From the NCBI RefSeq assembly GCF_000524195.1, contig NW_020170399.1:917758-981757 (forward strand): 64,000 nt of DNA. The letters run 5' to 3'. This DNA is from Echinococcus granulosus (taxonomy: Eukaryota; Platyhelminthes; Cestoda; Cyclophyllidea; Taeniidae). Under the pieces are notes generated by a model, which saw only the letters and a list, made by a program, of their open reading frames with translations, did no database searches and was not told the DNA's origin. Made by a program: the position numbers and the translations under genes. Shown here in pieces: positions 35,701 through 47,855 of the stretch (its first letter is position 1; each line of letters starts with the position of its first letter).

Positions 35701-37613
35701 ACATCTTTTCATTGCTGAATTCGGAACTTTTCCTCATTGTTGGTTGTGTATTATAAAACTGCTGTTCAGATTAAGACTGTTTGCATCAACTACCTTTAGA
35801 GCTCAGAGAAAAACAAAACTTTTTGTTTTCTGCGTTAATGCGAAACCCCAGCACCCATGACCACGGTGGTTGAGCTTAAACGCTACAAAGTACACAACCC
35901 ACAGTGAGAAATTCGCAATGGTGGTTAGCATGAGAACAGGAGGGCTCGGCTTTAGGTCACGTCAGCCCTTTTTAACGGTTTGTTTCTTCTAATGTGATTG
36001 CCGGTTTTGAGATACTGGTAGTGTGTGCATAACGTTGCCCCTAAAAAATAGAAATAGCCATGGTGGTGCCAAAGTGTCATCGCCATTGTCCAGATGTCCC
36101 ATGACCAAGAGTGCTGTGATTTCACAGATTGTGGAACATATTTCGACTTATAAGCCTAACCTATCGAATAAGAATGACGTAAATGTTTTTCTTTTTAGAA
36201 TTCTTAGATCTTAAGATTAGCGAAACGCAACTGAGTAAGCAAATGATTTCTCTGTTTTTCGGCCAGACTGCTGTTTAGTAGGGGGCGAATTCAGCTATTT
36301 ACCGGTCGCCTTTTAAATCCCCAGATTCTTTGGTTTAAAATAAATTAAGGTATGTAGTGCGCTAGTGTTACCTTCCTAGCTGAGAATGGGACGCACAATG
36401 CGAGACACCATCGCGTCTGCCAGACGCTGAAACGATTGTCAACTCACCCGTTCAGGCATGTGTGAATGTATGGCATGCTCATGCAATCGCCTGAATTGCA
36501 GTAATGTTAGGTTTTGGTTTTGGCGTTGTTTTATAATGAGTTTAACTAATGCGGCACAAAGTGATGAATAATATTTCATGAAGTAAAGTGGGAAGAGTAG
36601 TTAGTCGTGCGAGCATAACGGCGATCCTTCTTGTCGTCACTCATAAAGGCGGTAAACCCCATTAGCATTCGGTTCTCCCTTGCATCATGTTTCAAATGGT
36701 CACATTCGGGTACCCTTATCTAATTCCATGTGGGCCAATGTGAGGACCACAGCAGAAGGTGCAATACCGTGTGATTATGGTGGCAAAATGAACGTCAGCA
36801 TCTGAATTTGCAGTTTATTTGGATTGTACTGAGGTTTAGTTTATAGCTGAAAGCATGGAACAAGTTACTGGGTTTACGTATCAGTAAAGTGGAATTCGTC
36901 CCTCACTCAAGTAGACCTGCACACCAGATAAGTCCAACTCTTGCCGAGAATAAGTTTTTTTTTAAATTAGGGCGTTTATTCTGCAGGATGATAAACTACA
37001 AAACGCCGTATTTTAGTAAATTAAACTTTCCTTGATGTCGAGGAAGCTCCAAATGAATGCCCAAAATAAATTGCCAAGATCGACTGCTAGCCTTAAATAG
37101 TTTTACATGGGGAAAGCAATTATGAAGTAATTTCTAAGGTGTGGGATCGCCTTCAGCTGTCTACCGCTTTGAAACCGACTGTGGGTTTCGAAGTGCCTTA
37201 AGAATTTCCCGTTAGGACACAGGTATGCATAACCTCGAAAATTTGCAACCTTGGTGGTTCATGTGTCATGCCCTTGCATTGGAACGGAAGATTTCGTCGC
37301 TCAGAATACGGCTTTTACCTTACACACGTCCGCATCTCATACCAGTGAATCGCTAATTTGCATCTACTCAGTTGCTTACCTGCGACACCAAACCACAAGT
37401 TGCGAATGAAAATAGTCCTCCCATCAGTGTGAAGCTTTACAACAAAGACGGAAACCAAATTTTATCGCACCGATTTGGGCATTTTCAACACTTGGGCAAG
37501 AAATATGTAGAAACGAACATTAGAGTATTAGAAGGAAAGTTGACCCATTTATAGAAAAAATGCTAAGACATATTACCGTTGAAGATTGCCAATCCATAAA
37601 TGCTATCATGTAA
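35701..37613. other. Intergenic region
   Basis: About 1.9 kb between two TRIM copies; no gene, RNA or repeat that I can support. Confidence 0.5.
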
Positions 37614-38680
37614 TGGTAGCGCCGCCCCGAGTCTTTCCTGAAGTAGGAAGAGGTCGTAATACTGAGTGGGAAAATGCATTACCGACGTACAGAAGGGCTG
37701 GGGGGGATAATGGAAGTCATTGGCGGAGCCTTAAGTCCCCCTGAAATAGAAAAAACTAGTCAGGAAAAAAATAAAAGCATTATGTAGCGCCTTATTTTTG
37801 AGCTTCTTCAGCGGCTTTCCCCTTCGTCAACCGCCCGCATCAGTTATCACAAAGGGTCTGTGGTGTAAGAAACCCACACACAAACCAACCACGCCAGTTA
37901 TTGAATTGGCGTGCAAATGACAAGATATCAGACCGTAAAGTCGCTGATCCCTCTTGGCAGTTTCACTCGATCTGGATTTTTGTCCTGTTTGACTACTGTG
38001 TTAAGGAAGGTCGCATGTGCGGACCATCTCGTATGTCCATCGCTAGTCGTATAAGCACTTGCCCTAAAAAAGGGTCATCTTATAAAGGATAAATTTTAAA
38101 AATAACGTCTTGAAGATTTGCTTTTGCGCCCATTCCTACTTGCCACGTTGTTCTCAAACCAGTGCTGTCCAGCCGTGTATATCTGGGTTCACGCCAGATA
38201 GTAGGAAGGAGGACGAGGTATCGCGTGTTCCTTTACTTGACATCTTCATACAGGCGCCATAGGCAGCTCCGTAACAAACGTTTAAGATATTTCACGGCTA
38301 GTTTTGTTTCAGGTGTTAACAGCATTCCTGCATAACACGAGATTGGGGTAGCTGTCCAGGGTAAACGTCGAATTCAATTCTTCTATTGGGGGTCGTCGCA
38401 GCATATGCCCTACTTCCGTGATGTTAATGTTTAGCAATTAGCAATAGAAATCAGAACAGTTGGCTTTGGAATCGGGTTTGCTTCTTTGCTGTCACCAATG
38501 CAGCGCCTCGAGTCTTCTCTGGAGTCAGAAGAAGTCATAATACTAGAGCAGAATATGTATTACCGAAGTACGGAAGGGCTGAGGAGCTACCGCATGGCCG
38601 AGAGGTCGTGCCACTAGGTGGAAGTGCAATGGCGAAGCCTTAAGCGCCCACAAAAATAAACTTGGATTTGAGAGACTAAT
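37614..38680 (+). mobile_element. TRIM-like retroelement, full-length diverged copy
   Basis: First LTR about 37614-37770 (TGGTAGCGCC..., 'gtacagaagggctgggggg', then a deletion of the middle block). The internal region contains 'cccttcgtcaaccgcccgca', 'gttaacagcattcctgcata' and 'ggtaaacgtcgaattcaatt'. The second LTR about 38499-38680 starts TGCAGCGCCTCGAGTCTTCT and carries 'aagtcataatactagagcag' and 'gaagccttaagcgcc'. No ORF. Confidence 0.7.
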
Positions 38681-39834
38681 TAACGGATTATATGGATATC
38701 AGTCAGAGGTGAATTAAAGATCGGCTTTTTTATCAGAAACCTGTAATCTGTGTTTCACTTTTGTAGTGCTGTTGCGAAAACTTATTCCACATTACGTTTA
38801 CTAATGGGTTTGATGACACCCCCTTGTCTTGTTGGAACTTCGTGTGCTTTTAAAGTGCACATGTCTAATAACTCGTCTTTAAAAACGTTCGTTTGTCTCC
38901 GTGCCAGTGTTGACTACGATAGAAAGGAGCATCCGCGTTTTGCCTCTTTTAATACATCGCTTTTACTTATGTGGTCGGCTCCCTGAAGCTTGAAAACGGT
39001 CAATAAAGTCCCAGAAACAGTTGCAAAACTCAAAACCATACTTTGAGACCCCGCAACATGAACCACCCCAGAACAGTTTCTCGGGTAGTACCTTTGGATG
39101 GATGAGTCGCCTCAGTGGTTGCCTTCTTTCCTTGACCGAATTTTTGCTTGTGAAGAAGGGTGAGTTGGCGTAGCGTCATTTTGCGTACCTTGCTGGGGAT
39201 AGGTGCCGCTTCAGAATTGCTGATCCCGTTTTAACTTTCTAGAAAATCCCACAATTTTCCCTTTCTCAAATGTCGTGGGAAAATTTCGCAACTGGCCCTT
39301 GATTGGCCAATAGAAAGTGGAGACACTTTAACTGTGTTAGTATTTACAATGCGGTCACAGCCACTCAAAGTACTATAAATTGAACCGTTCCTTGTCGCCA
39401 GCATTCAGCCATCCGTCTTATACGCGTTAGCCGTAACAATAAATTGCTTGGGCTCACACCTAATCACCAGTTCATGGAACGAGTAATATGATTTTTACGA
39501 CCACGTCATTAGGTAGCCTATTTAATCTGTTGGAGAAAAAACGCAGCCTTAAAGTACAAGTCGAATATTATCAGATGAATGGAAGATAAGAGAAAATCTG
39601 TTTGCATAGGTTGGATTTTTCGATAGTTATTCCATTGGTTCCCCTCTTCTGTCCACTTCAGGCCATCTCTTTCATTGATGCAATTTGAGCACTATGGCAT
39701 TTGATGAATTCGCTTGTTCCTTTTTAAAATTAAAGTATGCTTAACTTCCACAACATGGCACATTACGCAATCATCTAAATCCACTGCGATTTGGCACAGT
39801 TTAGTTTGCAATTTTTGCTTTTGCTTTTAAGGCC
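38681..39834. other. Intergenic region
   Basis: About 1.15 kb between two TRIM copies. No supportable feature. Confidence 0.5.
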
Positions 39835-40796
39835 ACTTAAGTACACGTCTTTAAACTTCCACTAAGCAGCATGGCCTCTGAGCCTTGTTAATAACCCTTC
39901 AACGCTTTTCCACGTCGGTAATGCATATTCTGTTGTAGTATTACGACTTCTTTCGACTTCAGAGGGGACTCAGGGCGATACCTTAGCGGTAAATCCTAAA
40001 GTGAAGAAAGAAGGGCATATGCTGCAGAAGAGAGAGTATTTGTAATGACTCCTAGCATTTGAGTTGGAAATGACGTCTAGTGTCGATAACCGCCCCAGTT
40101 CCCTATTCTAAAGTCATGTTATTGACAGCTGAAGCGATACTAGCAGTGAACCACCTAAAAAAATTTATTACATTACCGTCTACGGTACCTGTATGAAGTT
40201 GTCAATTATGTAAACTTGCGATACCCCCCCACCCATCTAGCATTTGGATGGGCAGCACTGAAGTGAGAACGAAGTGGCAGGGAAAAATAGGCGCAAAACC
40301 TAGTCATTATGAAACCATTCTGAACCCCATCTTTCATTAAATGGCTTTACTTTTGGGCCAATGTGCTTACGATAACGATAGCTACCACATTTTGCCTTCT
40401 CCAAGTAGGAGGAGACTCCAGATGAGGTGAAATGTCTAGAGAGACCATTGACATTGCTGCCAGATACCTCCACTGTTGCACGCAAAGTTGATGACTGGTT
40501 CGTGAGTGTTTTTCTTACAGCGTCAAGTTCGTTGCGATTACTGACGTGGGGGGTTGACGAGGGGAAGTGACGAAGACGAAGATTAAATTAAGATGGGTGT
40601 AGGTAATACTTAAATCATTTGTTCAACTCTTCGTTTTGGTCTCGTGGGCACTTGAGGCTCCGCCTTTTTACCTCCGCTGGGCAGCATGGTCTCTGGACCA
40701 TAGCAGTAACCGCCGGCCCTTCTGCACGTTGAAATTACATATTCTCTCTGGGTGTTTTGTCTTCTTTTGTCTTCGGGTGAGTCCTGGGGCTCTACA
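39835..40796 (-). mobile_element. TRIM-like retroelement, inverted full-length copy
   Basis: The only full-length copy on the minus strand. Its 5' LTR is 40602-40796 (reading TGTAGAGCCCC from 40796 inward, ending near GTATTACC). Its 3' LTR is about 39835-39985 and is more decayed. The inverted internal blocks match the plus copies, for example 'cttcatacaggtaccgtaga' and 'ctgcagcatatgcccttc' on the minus strand. Confidence 0.65.
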
Positions 40797-41043
40797 TAGA
40801 TATTGTTACAAATGTGTCATCATTGGATATTTAAAAGTCCCCTTTTGGCACGACGCCGCCAAAATGACGACTGTCATGACGGAACTCACATGTGCCTCAA
40901 TGCTGCACCTCATCTCTCTCGAATGGATGGTTTCGCCTATTTTAGCATACCTCAATTTCCCCTATCTCCTTGCCGATATGCACGCTAGCCTGTAGCCACT
41001 TTGGGCTGTCGTTGATAAACACTCCGTAAATGCATGCTTTTTA

Positions 41044-41917
41044 ATGTCTCTCTGTAGACGTAGTAGTCGGGACAGCTGCCTTGCCTTTACCCATAGGATG
41101 GACGATCACCTCCGGGACATTCTCGCTTTATTAGCAGCTACGCAAAACTCCCGTCACCAGGAGCATCATTTTTCTCTCCTTTCCATCTCCATCGCCAGTT
41201 CCAAAGGTATGCTTCATTCTCATTGACTATTGGACAATCCTGTGGGGTTCCTTCCGTTTTCTATTAAATTCTCATATGTGTTGATACAAGACAATTAACC
41301 CCTTTTTGTGATGCAGTTCTTCATTTCCTCATAATTTGAGCATTCCTAAATCCTCATCAAATATTGGGACATCTTGTGTCATTTTAAAATCAATTCGATA
41401 AAAGACGTAACAATTATGCTTAAATGCTTTTTATGTTCGAGGTGTCTTATGACATCTCGCGTGCAGTAGCAGCCGAGTCTTAGTAACGGTAAATCGGTCA
41501 CCACTGCGATCATTTACCTCCTTTCTTTGCCTCTTCTTATTTCTCAACATTGGATGGTATGTTATTCTTCTGCTACGTCATTCGTCCCTTACATTGTACC
41601 GGCGGCCTCTGCACCCCCCGCCCTGGTGAGGCGTCACTTTTGCTGGATTCCTAGACTTTACCGCTATCCTTGGTTCCCACATTCCTCGTTTGCACTTATA
41701 TGGGCTAAATGGGTGTTTTTACAGGTTCAGTCATATGCTACTTATGCGGGCCTACACTCCGTCTCAGTCCACTTGGAAGGAAGTTGATTACTACGGTCCC
41801 ACGTGTCTTGGTGACCTTGGTGTCACGACACATACAGCAAGTACCATCCACCAGGTCTTGAAGCCACAGTCGGTTTTTGTGGCCAAACGCTGTGATGCGA
41901 GTCCAATGAAAGATTAG
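41044..41917 (+). CDS. Possible three-exon small membrane protein, function unknown
   Basis: Candidate exons 41044-41206, 41484-41625 and 41725-41917 (TAG). Each junction has a usable donor and acceptor (G|GTATGC...ttag|TA; TG|GTGAGG...acag|G), phases match (1 then 2), and the sum is 498 nt, or 165 residues. Exon 2 encodes a hydrophobic segment, SFLCLFLFLNIGWYVILLL, followed by a basic RHSSLTLYRRPLHPPPW. Exon 3 encodes WKEVDYYGPTCLGDLGV. I do not recognise a family. Weak points: no known domain, the first exon may really begin at the acceptor near 41053 after upstream exons, and the region is adjacent to a TRIM copy. Confidence 0.4.
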
Positions 41918-42621
41918 AGTTGTTTAAATAAGTTCAAGTTGGTGAGTTCAAACAAGTTAAATGTCCATCACAGAAGTTTTATTACCAAGAATGGTAATGA
42001 TTATACGACACATAAAAAGGATAAACAACTAAGATCAAATCATTTCAAGTTATTTGCATTTCCTCACCAAACTCATCGAATTAAGTTAATATTTTCAAAT
42101 AAACTGCAATAGAAGTGGCAACTGGACGCATTTTTGGACCTTAGCCGAACCGATTTTTATTTGGGCGATTTTTTATGCATGGTTTTCTACCTCTTGTTTA
42201 GCAGAACGTCCCATCTGTGCCTAAGGTGAAAATGGAAACGTTGTCATTTCATTTATTTTTTTCGTTTATCCGTAAGCAATGCATCACAAGTCGTATTTGA
42301 AAAAATAAAGTATTAATCAGTGCAGTGTTCAAGAGTGACATTTTTGAAATCATTTTCAGTTTAATGAACGCGCCAGTGAAGTGGCAAAGGGCAACAATGA
42401 CACACGTAAAAGGTGAAGCTGCCGTTGAAACATACCAGTGATGAATGTTATTCAGCAGCATTATTTTAGAGACTAGTGAAGATGCCACCAGGGAGGAGAT
42501 ACGCAAGGCAGTCGATGCCGCAGAAACGAAATGTTTATTGTGGCATGTAAAAGACTTTTTTTCATGACATAACACGGAATACAACCTTATTAAACACATT
42601 AGTCGCCTCACATTCATAGGC
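41918..42621. other. Intergenic / AK7 3' flank
   Basis: About 0.7 kb between the end of the putative membrane-protein gene and the AK7 stop codon. On the minus strand an AATAAA (plus-strand TTTATT at 42252-42257) lies 365 bp past the AK7 stop and could serve as its poly(A) signal. Nothing else seen. Confidence 0.4.
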
Positions 42622-45600
42622 TCAATCAACCTGCGCGTTATTTCTAAAGAGGTATTCGGCCTAAAAATAGAAGCAGAATGTATTTGTTTTAAATCTTAAT
42701 AGATTAATCTCACTAATCAACTTGAGCTAGTAATGAATTTATACCGGAATGTATAAACTAGGTATGGTAAACATATTACCAGATAATCAATGGGATCCTC
42801 CGGTCGTCTCCAGATGCACTCAAAAATGCCCTTCGTGAGGGTCGGCATAACGAATTTGGACAAGAACTCGCGGAGTGGTTTTGATGCCTCCAGTAATGCC
42901 TCATCTTCTTCTGTGCGTACTCTTTCCAGAAGACCAGACTTTCAAAAGAATTAAAGGATTAGTTTTTCAAGTTGGTGTCCCTTTAATTCTGATATATGCG
43001 TGCGTTTTCAGTGAAGGGTTCTGGAATGCTAGAGGGTAATAGTTGTCTATTAACGTACAAATTCGCGTTTGCGGACTTCACGACGTCTGAACTCCTCAGC
43101 CTCTCTTGCCTTCTCCAACTCGCGGCGTTCTTCCTCCTCCTTCAAACGTATTTTCTCTCTTATCGTCACCGTTTTCGATGTCGACGGCCCATAGTTTCTT
43201 GGTGGTCCTATTGCAGCGCGTATCTTTCTCTCAATTTCGTTAAAGACCTGTTTCAATAAATTGCATTGCAATGATGGTAAACGAGTGGTTTTGAACACAG
43301 AACCCATCTCGAGTAGCAAGCATCCTAATAACTGCTGTTAACAAAAGAGTATTTGGTGATACGTTTTGATAATTTATTTGTAAGAAGGCTAAGAGACCAC
43401 CATAAACCTGCTGACTTTATTCTCACTTGACTTTCTATAGATTTGAGCATAGGACACACTTATAAAAACGCGTTATGAAGACGTGATAAAACTCCCCAAC
43501 TTACTCCCGAGGTGTCTGTCTCGACGTCGAAGTTAAAAGCACGAATGCCTCTGTCCTCGAAAAAGGCGCATAATGAATTGGCACCAACACTGCCTGCCAT
43601 CAGTGGGACTATCCGCTCACTTAAGGTCAGCGTACTAGCCTCGCCTGCTGTGATCTTCTGGAGGTACTCCGAATTGAGAGCCTTTCGTAACTCATCACTC
43701 GCCATGAGAGCTGCCACCTCAGACCCAGCGTGAGCGTGGCGATAGATGAGGAGACGCCTAAGAAAACCCTCCTCATCGTTGTGTGAGCACCTCATTTCAT
43801 GGTTTGGTATTCTGAGGACTCGACTAAAGAGGAAGACATCTGTAGCCTGGAGAAAAATGACGCAGGCTGGAAGAATTCCCTTGGGCAGGGAATTGGGGTT
43901 TGGGGAGAGAGCAACTTTGCCCAGGAACTGAGTTTCGTCAATCATATTGGGAATGCTGCGTTCACGAGCAGCTCGCTCCCTATCAAGCTGGGCAACTTGG
44001 ACCTGTGGATCAGGTTCTTTTGCGTCCTTTTCCTCTGTGCCCTCATTAAGTTCTTCCATTTCTTCCATTTCTTCTTCTACAGCTTCATCACCTTAGGCGA
44101 AAAAACGCAACTTTGTGCATGAAGCTACTTCCCAAGAATATTCTAGTTTTACTTGAATTGAAAATTAATATCCTCAGTAGTATCTGAGGGTTAAATAAAC
44201 TCAAACTTGCATACTCCCAAAAAGTAGATCTGCTTGTGCTCTTGTCTTTGGAAAACCATCGAGAACGTATCCTTGGTTTAAGCACTCCTTTGAACTTAGT
44301 CGTTTCTTTATAAAACTAGCAAAAAAAAACATTTCGCAAAGTTCAAACAGTAATTGCGGCATCAAATATAATCTGCATAATTGTTGAGAAGGAAATAATA
44401 AAATATAAAACAACGTCTAGGTGACATACCTGCAAACCATTGCGTTGCTTAGGCGATTCTTCTCAGAGGAGAGAGTTTCCTTGATCTGTGACAGCAGTGC
44501 AGAAGGGTTTAGATCACTATCTTCGGCTCCGTCGTAACCCTCATCAATTGCCTCTTCCTCAGTTCCCTCATTATCGGATGATTTCTTATGCCTTAAATTA
44601 ACCTGCTCTTCCTAAAATTAGCAAGAGCTATTTCAATAACCGAATCACCATTCTGGCGGCTTTGTCATTCGCTATGGAAAGTAAATGACCACGAAATTCG
44701 AAGATTTTACTCACCAATTCCTTTATTCTATCATCAATGACTCCCTTGACGTGAATATGTGGCACGGAATAGTACTCGCTAAGCAGCTGGGCCAGCTTTG
44801 ACTTTCCTGATAGAGGTGGACCCAGGATACATATTCTAATCGGCTTTAAATGGAGAGTATGATGGTAATAAACTCAATTTAAGCATGTACAATAAGGATT
44901 AACACCCTAAAACCGTCCACGTAAGATCTGCATACCAATTATAAGACCCATATGTTCAAAATAAAATCACTTTCTCGCAATCTAAATCACAAAGACGATT
45001 AAATGCCCTATTGATAGTCTGGCATTGACATACTAATTAATTTTGTCACGAGTTAAAGCCCAAGCATTAGGCTAAAAACAATTATTCCTTAAGTATTTGA
45101 GGCAATTTAGCTTTCAAGAAACTTAACAGTTTTCGTTGCTTTGTCTGTGAGGCATATCAAAACATAAAGTGAAATGAAAATATAATTAGCTCACTAGCAA
45201 GCCTCTTGCGAGTTTGAACTCTTTCACTACTCTTTCTATCGAAGTAACCATTCCATTTTCGCTAACCCACTTGAAAGGCAAATTTTCATGCACAAACTGC
45301 GCTTCCAAGCGTAAATTCAAGGTGAGGCTGTCAATGTGCTTTTGCTAAATGAAGATAAGAGATTCACCTAAGTTAAAAGGGTAGATGTTGGTATTTAGGT
45401 GCGTAAGTCAACTCCCATTCATTGGATTTGCAATGTACATTATCAATAGCGGTGATACTTTAAACACCATTTGAGCAAATCTCAAGATCTGAGTCCCTTT
45501 GTCTTGAAAATTAGCGAATTTAATAAATACTCATATGCGACAGGTACGATAAGGCTAATCGGTGGAAATGTCATTACTGGATGGACACATTTATTTTGAC

Positions 45601-47036
45601 TTCTATTTCATATAAACAATACCGTGAATTCGTCCATTTGCTTTGCTTCTTCTATAGAAATGTGTTTCACTTTTCCTGTAGTTAGTGCTTCTGAAATCGC
45701 CTAAAAGCATTTCAAGAGATTTTACTCATAATGAACTGCAATCCTAAGTATGTAAAGTAGTAGGTTTATTACATATGTATAACCTAGAACATTTTCCACA
45801 AAATTTTCAGTTCCCGAAACATTAAATTTATTTATGGGTCTACATTCAACGTACCGTAACTATTTCTAGGAGTGTATTGTAACCGTCATCCACAGCAAGT
45901 ATGTAGTGCGTTGTAGGACACAAATTCAGTAATTCAAAAACTATACTTGAAGTAAAAAATAAGATCATGTATTTTATTCAAGAATGGAAAATAAAACAAC
46001 AGAATTAATTAGTCTTATATTAGGTGGCCAGTCGAACACTGATCTGACAATAACTTATAAATTTAATAGTCGATTTTAAGGAAACAGTTTACAATCTCGC
46101 AGACTCTGGTTATTTTACCTCGCAAGATCTTTTACATGGATTGTTGGTATTAGGTTTTTTCCGTCACCGATCACACTCAAAGTTGGTTTGTTCAACCATC
46201 CACCCTAATAATATAACATGAAAAACGTTTTCCAATGATAAGAAACGTGCTTTGAGAAATGGATGAAATACATCGTTTTCTTCACCATATGTTATACCGC
46301 TTGCAATAACATACGTCAAAAATTTAAATTTATTCTAGAGGAATGATAATTAGAAGAAGGCCTTTACCAGAGTACCAAGTCTCTTAATTTCTTTTTCTGC
46401 AGCAATATGCCTACCGTAGTGTTGGTGAGCCTTTCGTCTGATGTAATCTGCATCATAAAAGTACGCACTATCACCTTCCTAAACCTTTATTCAAAAATAA
46501 GTTGAACTTGCGTCAGGCAAATATTGTATTTGTGACCATGTAAGAACAGTTGATAGTAAGACAAAAGCTTTCCGTTTTTCAAAGCCCTCTGATTCCTCAT
46601 AAAGTTTCTCTGCAATCCATAAAGCTTCTTCAACTTGTAGATCATCGTCGTTTATGTTGTAAATAAAATAGGTGCAATGTTTAATTTTGGGATAGAGGTC
46701 AATCCATTTGTCGTACTAGACATTTTAGGCACGTAAGTTAATTGCAAACCAACTTTAATCACAAACGCCGGAAAGCTAAGAGTGGCAGAAGGACTTGAGA
46801 GAGTACAAAAAATGTTATTATTAAATCCAGCTGGTGAAGCCGGAATGGCGCTTCCCTCTTCTAAACCCTCTTCATCCTCATCAAGTGGGACTCCAGATCC
46901 AAAGACTGATTTGAACAAAACCTAAAGATTAGTATAAAAGCGTGCAAACTTTGCCAAGGTGAGATGATATAAACGTATCGATGTGATTAATAAATATATC
47001 CTTTGGTATCAAATGGGTGGCTTGTTGTGTTGCCAT
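42622..47036 (-). CDS. AK7: Adenylate kinase 7 (AK7)
   Basis: Axonemal adenylate kinase of motile cilia and flagella (2 ADP to ATP + AMP). Sixteen minus-strand exons, 5' to 3': 46950-47036, 46754-46921, 46512-46715, 46368-46478, 46251-46334, 46119-46204, 45855-45945, 45623-45700, 45195-45344, 44715-44843, 44430-44611, 44215-44315, 43505-44091, 43059-43247, 42780-42938, 42622-42660. They sum to 2,445 nt, or 814 residues (human AK7 is 723). The N-terminal SDR-like region has IFINHIDTF, RKAFVLLSTVLTW, YVIASGITYG and VIGDGKNLIPTIHVKDLA. The kinase has P-loop ILGPPLSGKSKLA and NQGYVLDGFPKTRAQADLL. A charged coiled coil (REKIRLKEEEERRELEKARE) precedes a C-terminal Dpy-30-type motif, PEDPIDYLAEYLF. 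The extra length is mostly acidic insertions in the kinase region (exons 11 and 13). The start is the ATG at 47036. Confidence 0.93.
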
Positions 47037-47855
47037 AGTAATAGAAATTCCCTATAATTATTAACATAATGTAAAACACAGAGTCATGCCGTAAAATTAC
47101 TTATTTAAAGCGATATTGCCAATCAAAAAATAACTCTAAACTTAGGTTCAAGGAAAATCCCATATAGAAATATTAAAAAAAGACATGAAAGAAGAAATCT
47201 GGTAACCAAGAGCCCATTTTAGATGTGGTTCATATTCACCTGATAGCAGATACATAAGCCTTTATGAGACGAGTGCATAATAACTTTGTAAGCTGTTGAT
47301 GAACGATGATGATTTAATTAACAGATTACAAGACACAAGCACAAAAGTGACGGCAGATCATAAAATAAAGTTTCGGGTGACATTTTCAACTCAAGAGGAG
47401 ATAAGGAACATTTGTGGAAATCGATTCCGAGAACGAAGCTTATAATTTGTCTTACGTATGTCTAAGTAAAATTTTTGTTATTCCTGAACTCTCGTTTGCA
47501 TCCGACTGAAAAAGTGGGTACATTATATAGAGCAAGATTAGTAAATTAAAATTATACATGCGACGAGGAAGACTGTTATATGAATCAATTAAAGCACTAT
47601 CTACTTTACAAGATTTCAAGGGCAATCGTTTCCACTTGCAAATTACGAAAATAAATTATAAAGCACTTATCCTGTCAGTCACGCTTGCATGCGCAAGATA
47701 CATTGGGATGCATTAACGATTTGTTTAACCCAGTTTTTAAGGAGAGGACTGAAGCCTCGCCAGATTATACTCTCGCTGGGTATATTGGTTCTTAAGCCAT
47801 GTCGGTAGCCTCTTATTCCCTCTGTACGTTAGTAGTGTACGCAATGCCACATTAC
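47037..47855. other. AK7 upstream region
   Basis: 0.8 kb between the AK7 start codon and a TRIM insertion. It presumably holds the AK7 promoter; no recognisable element. Confidence 0.5.

Noticed and set aside
40636..40995. 119-codon frame starting in the inverted LTR
   Set aside because: Its first half is the LTR read in the antisense direction; the second half has no support as an exon.
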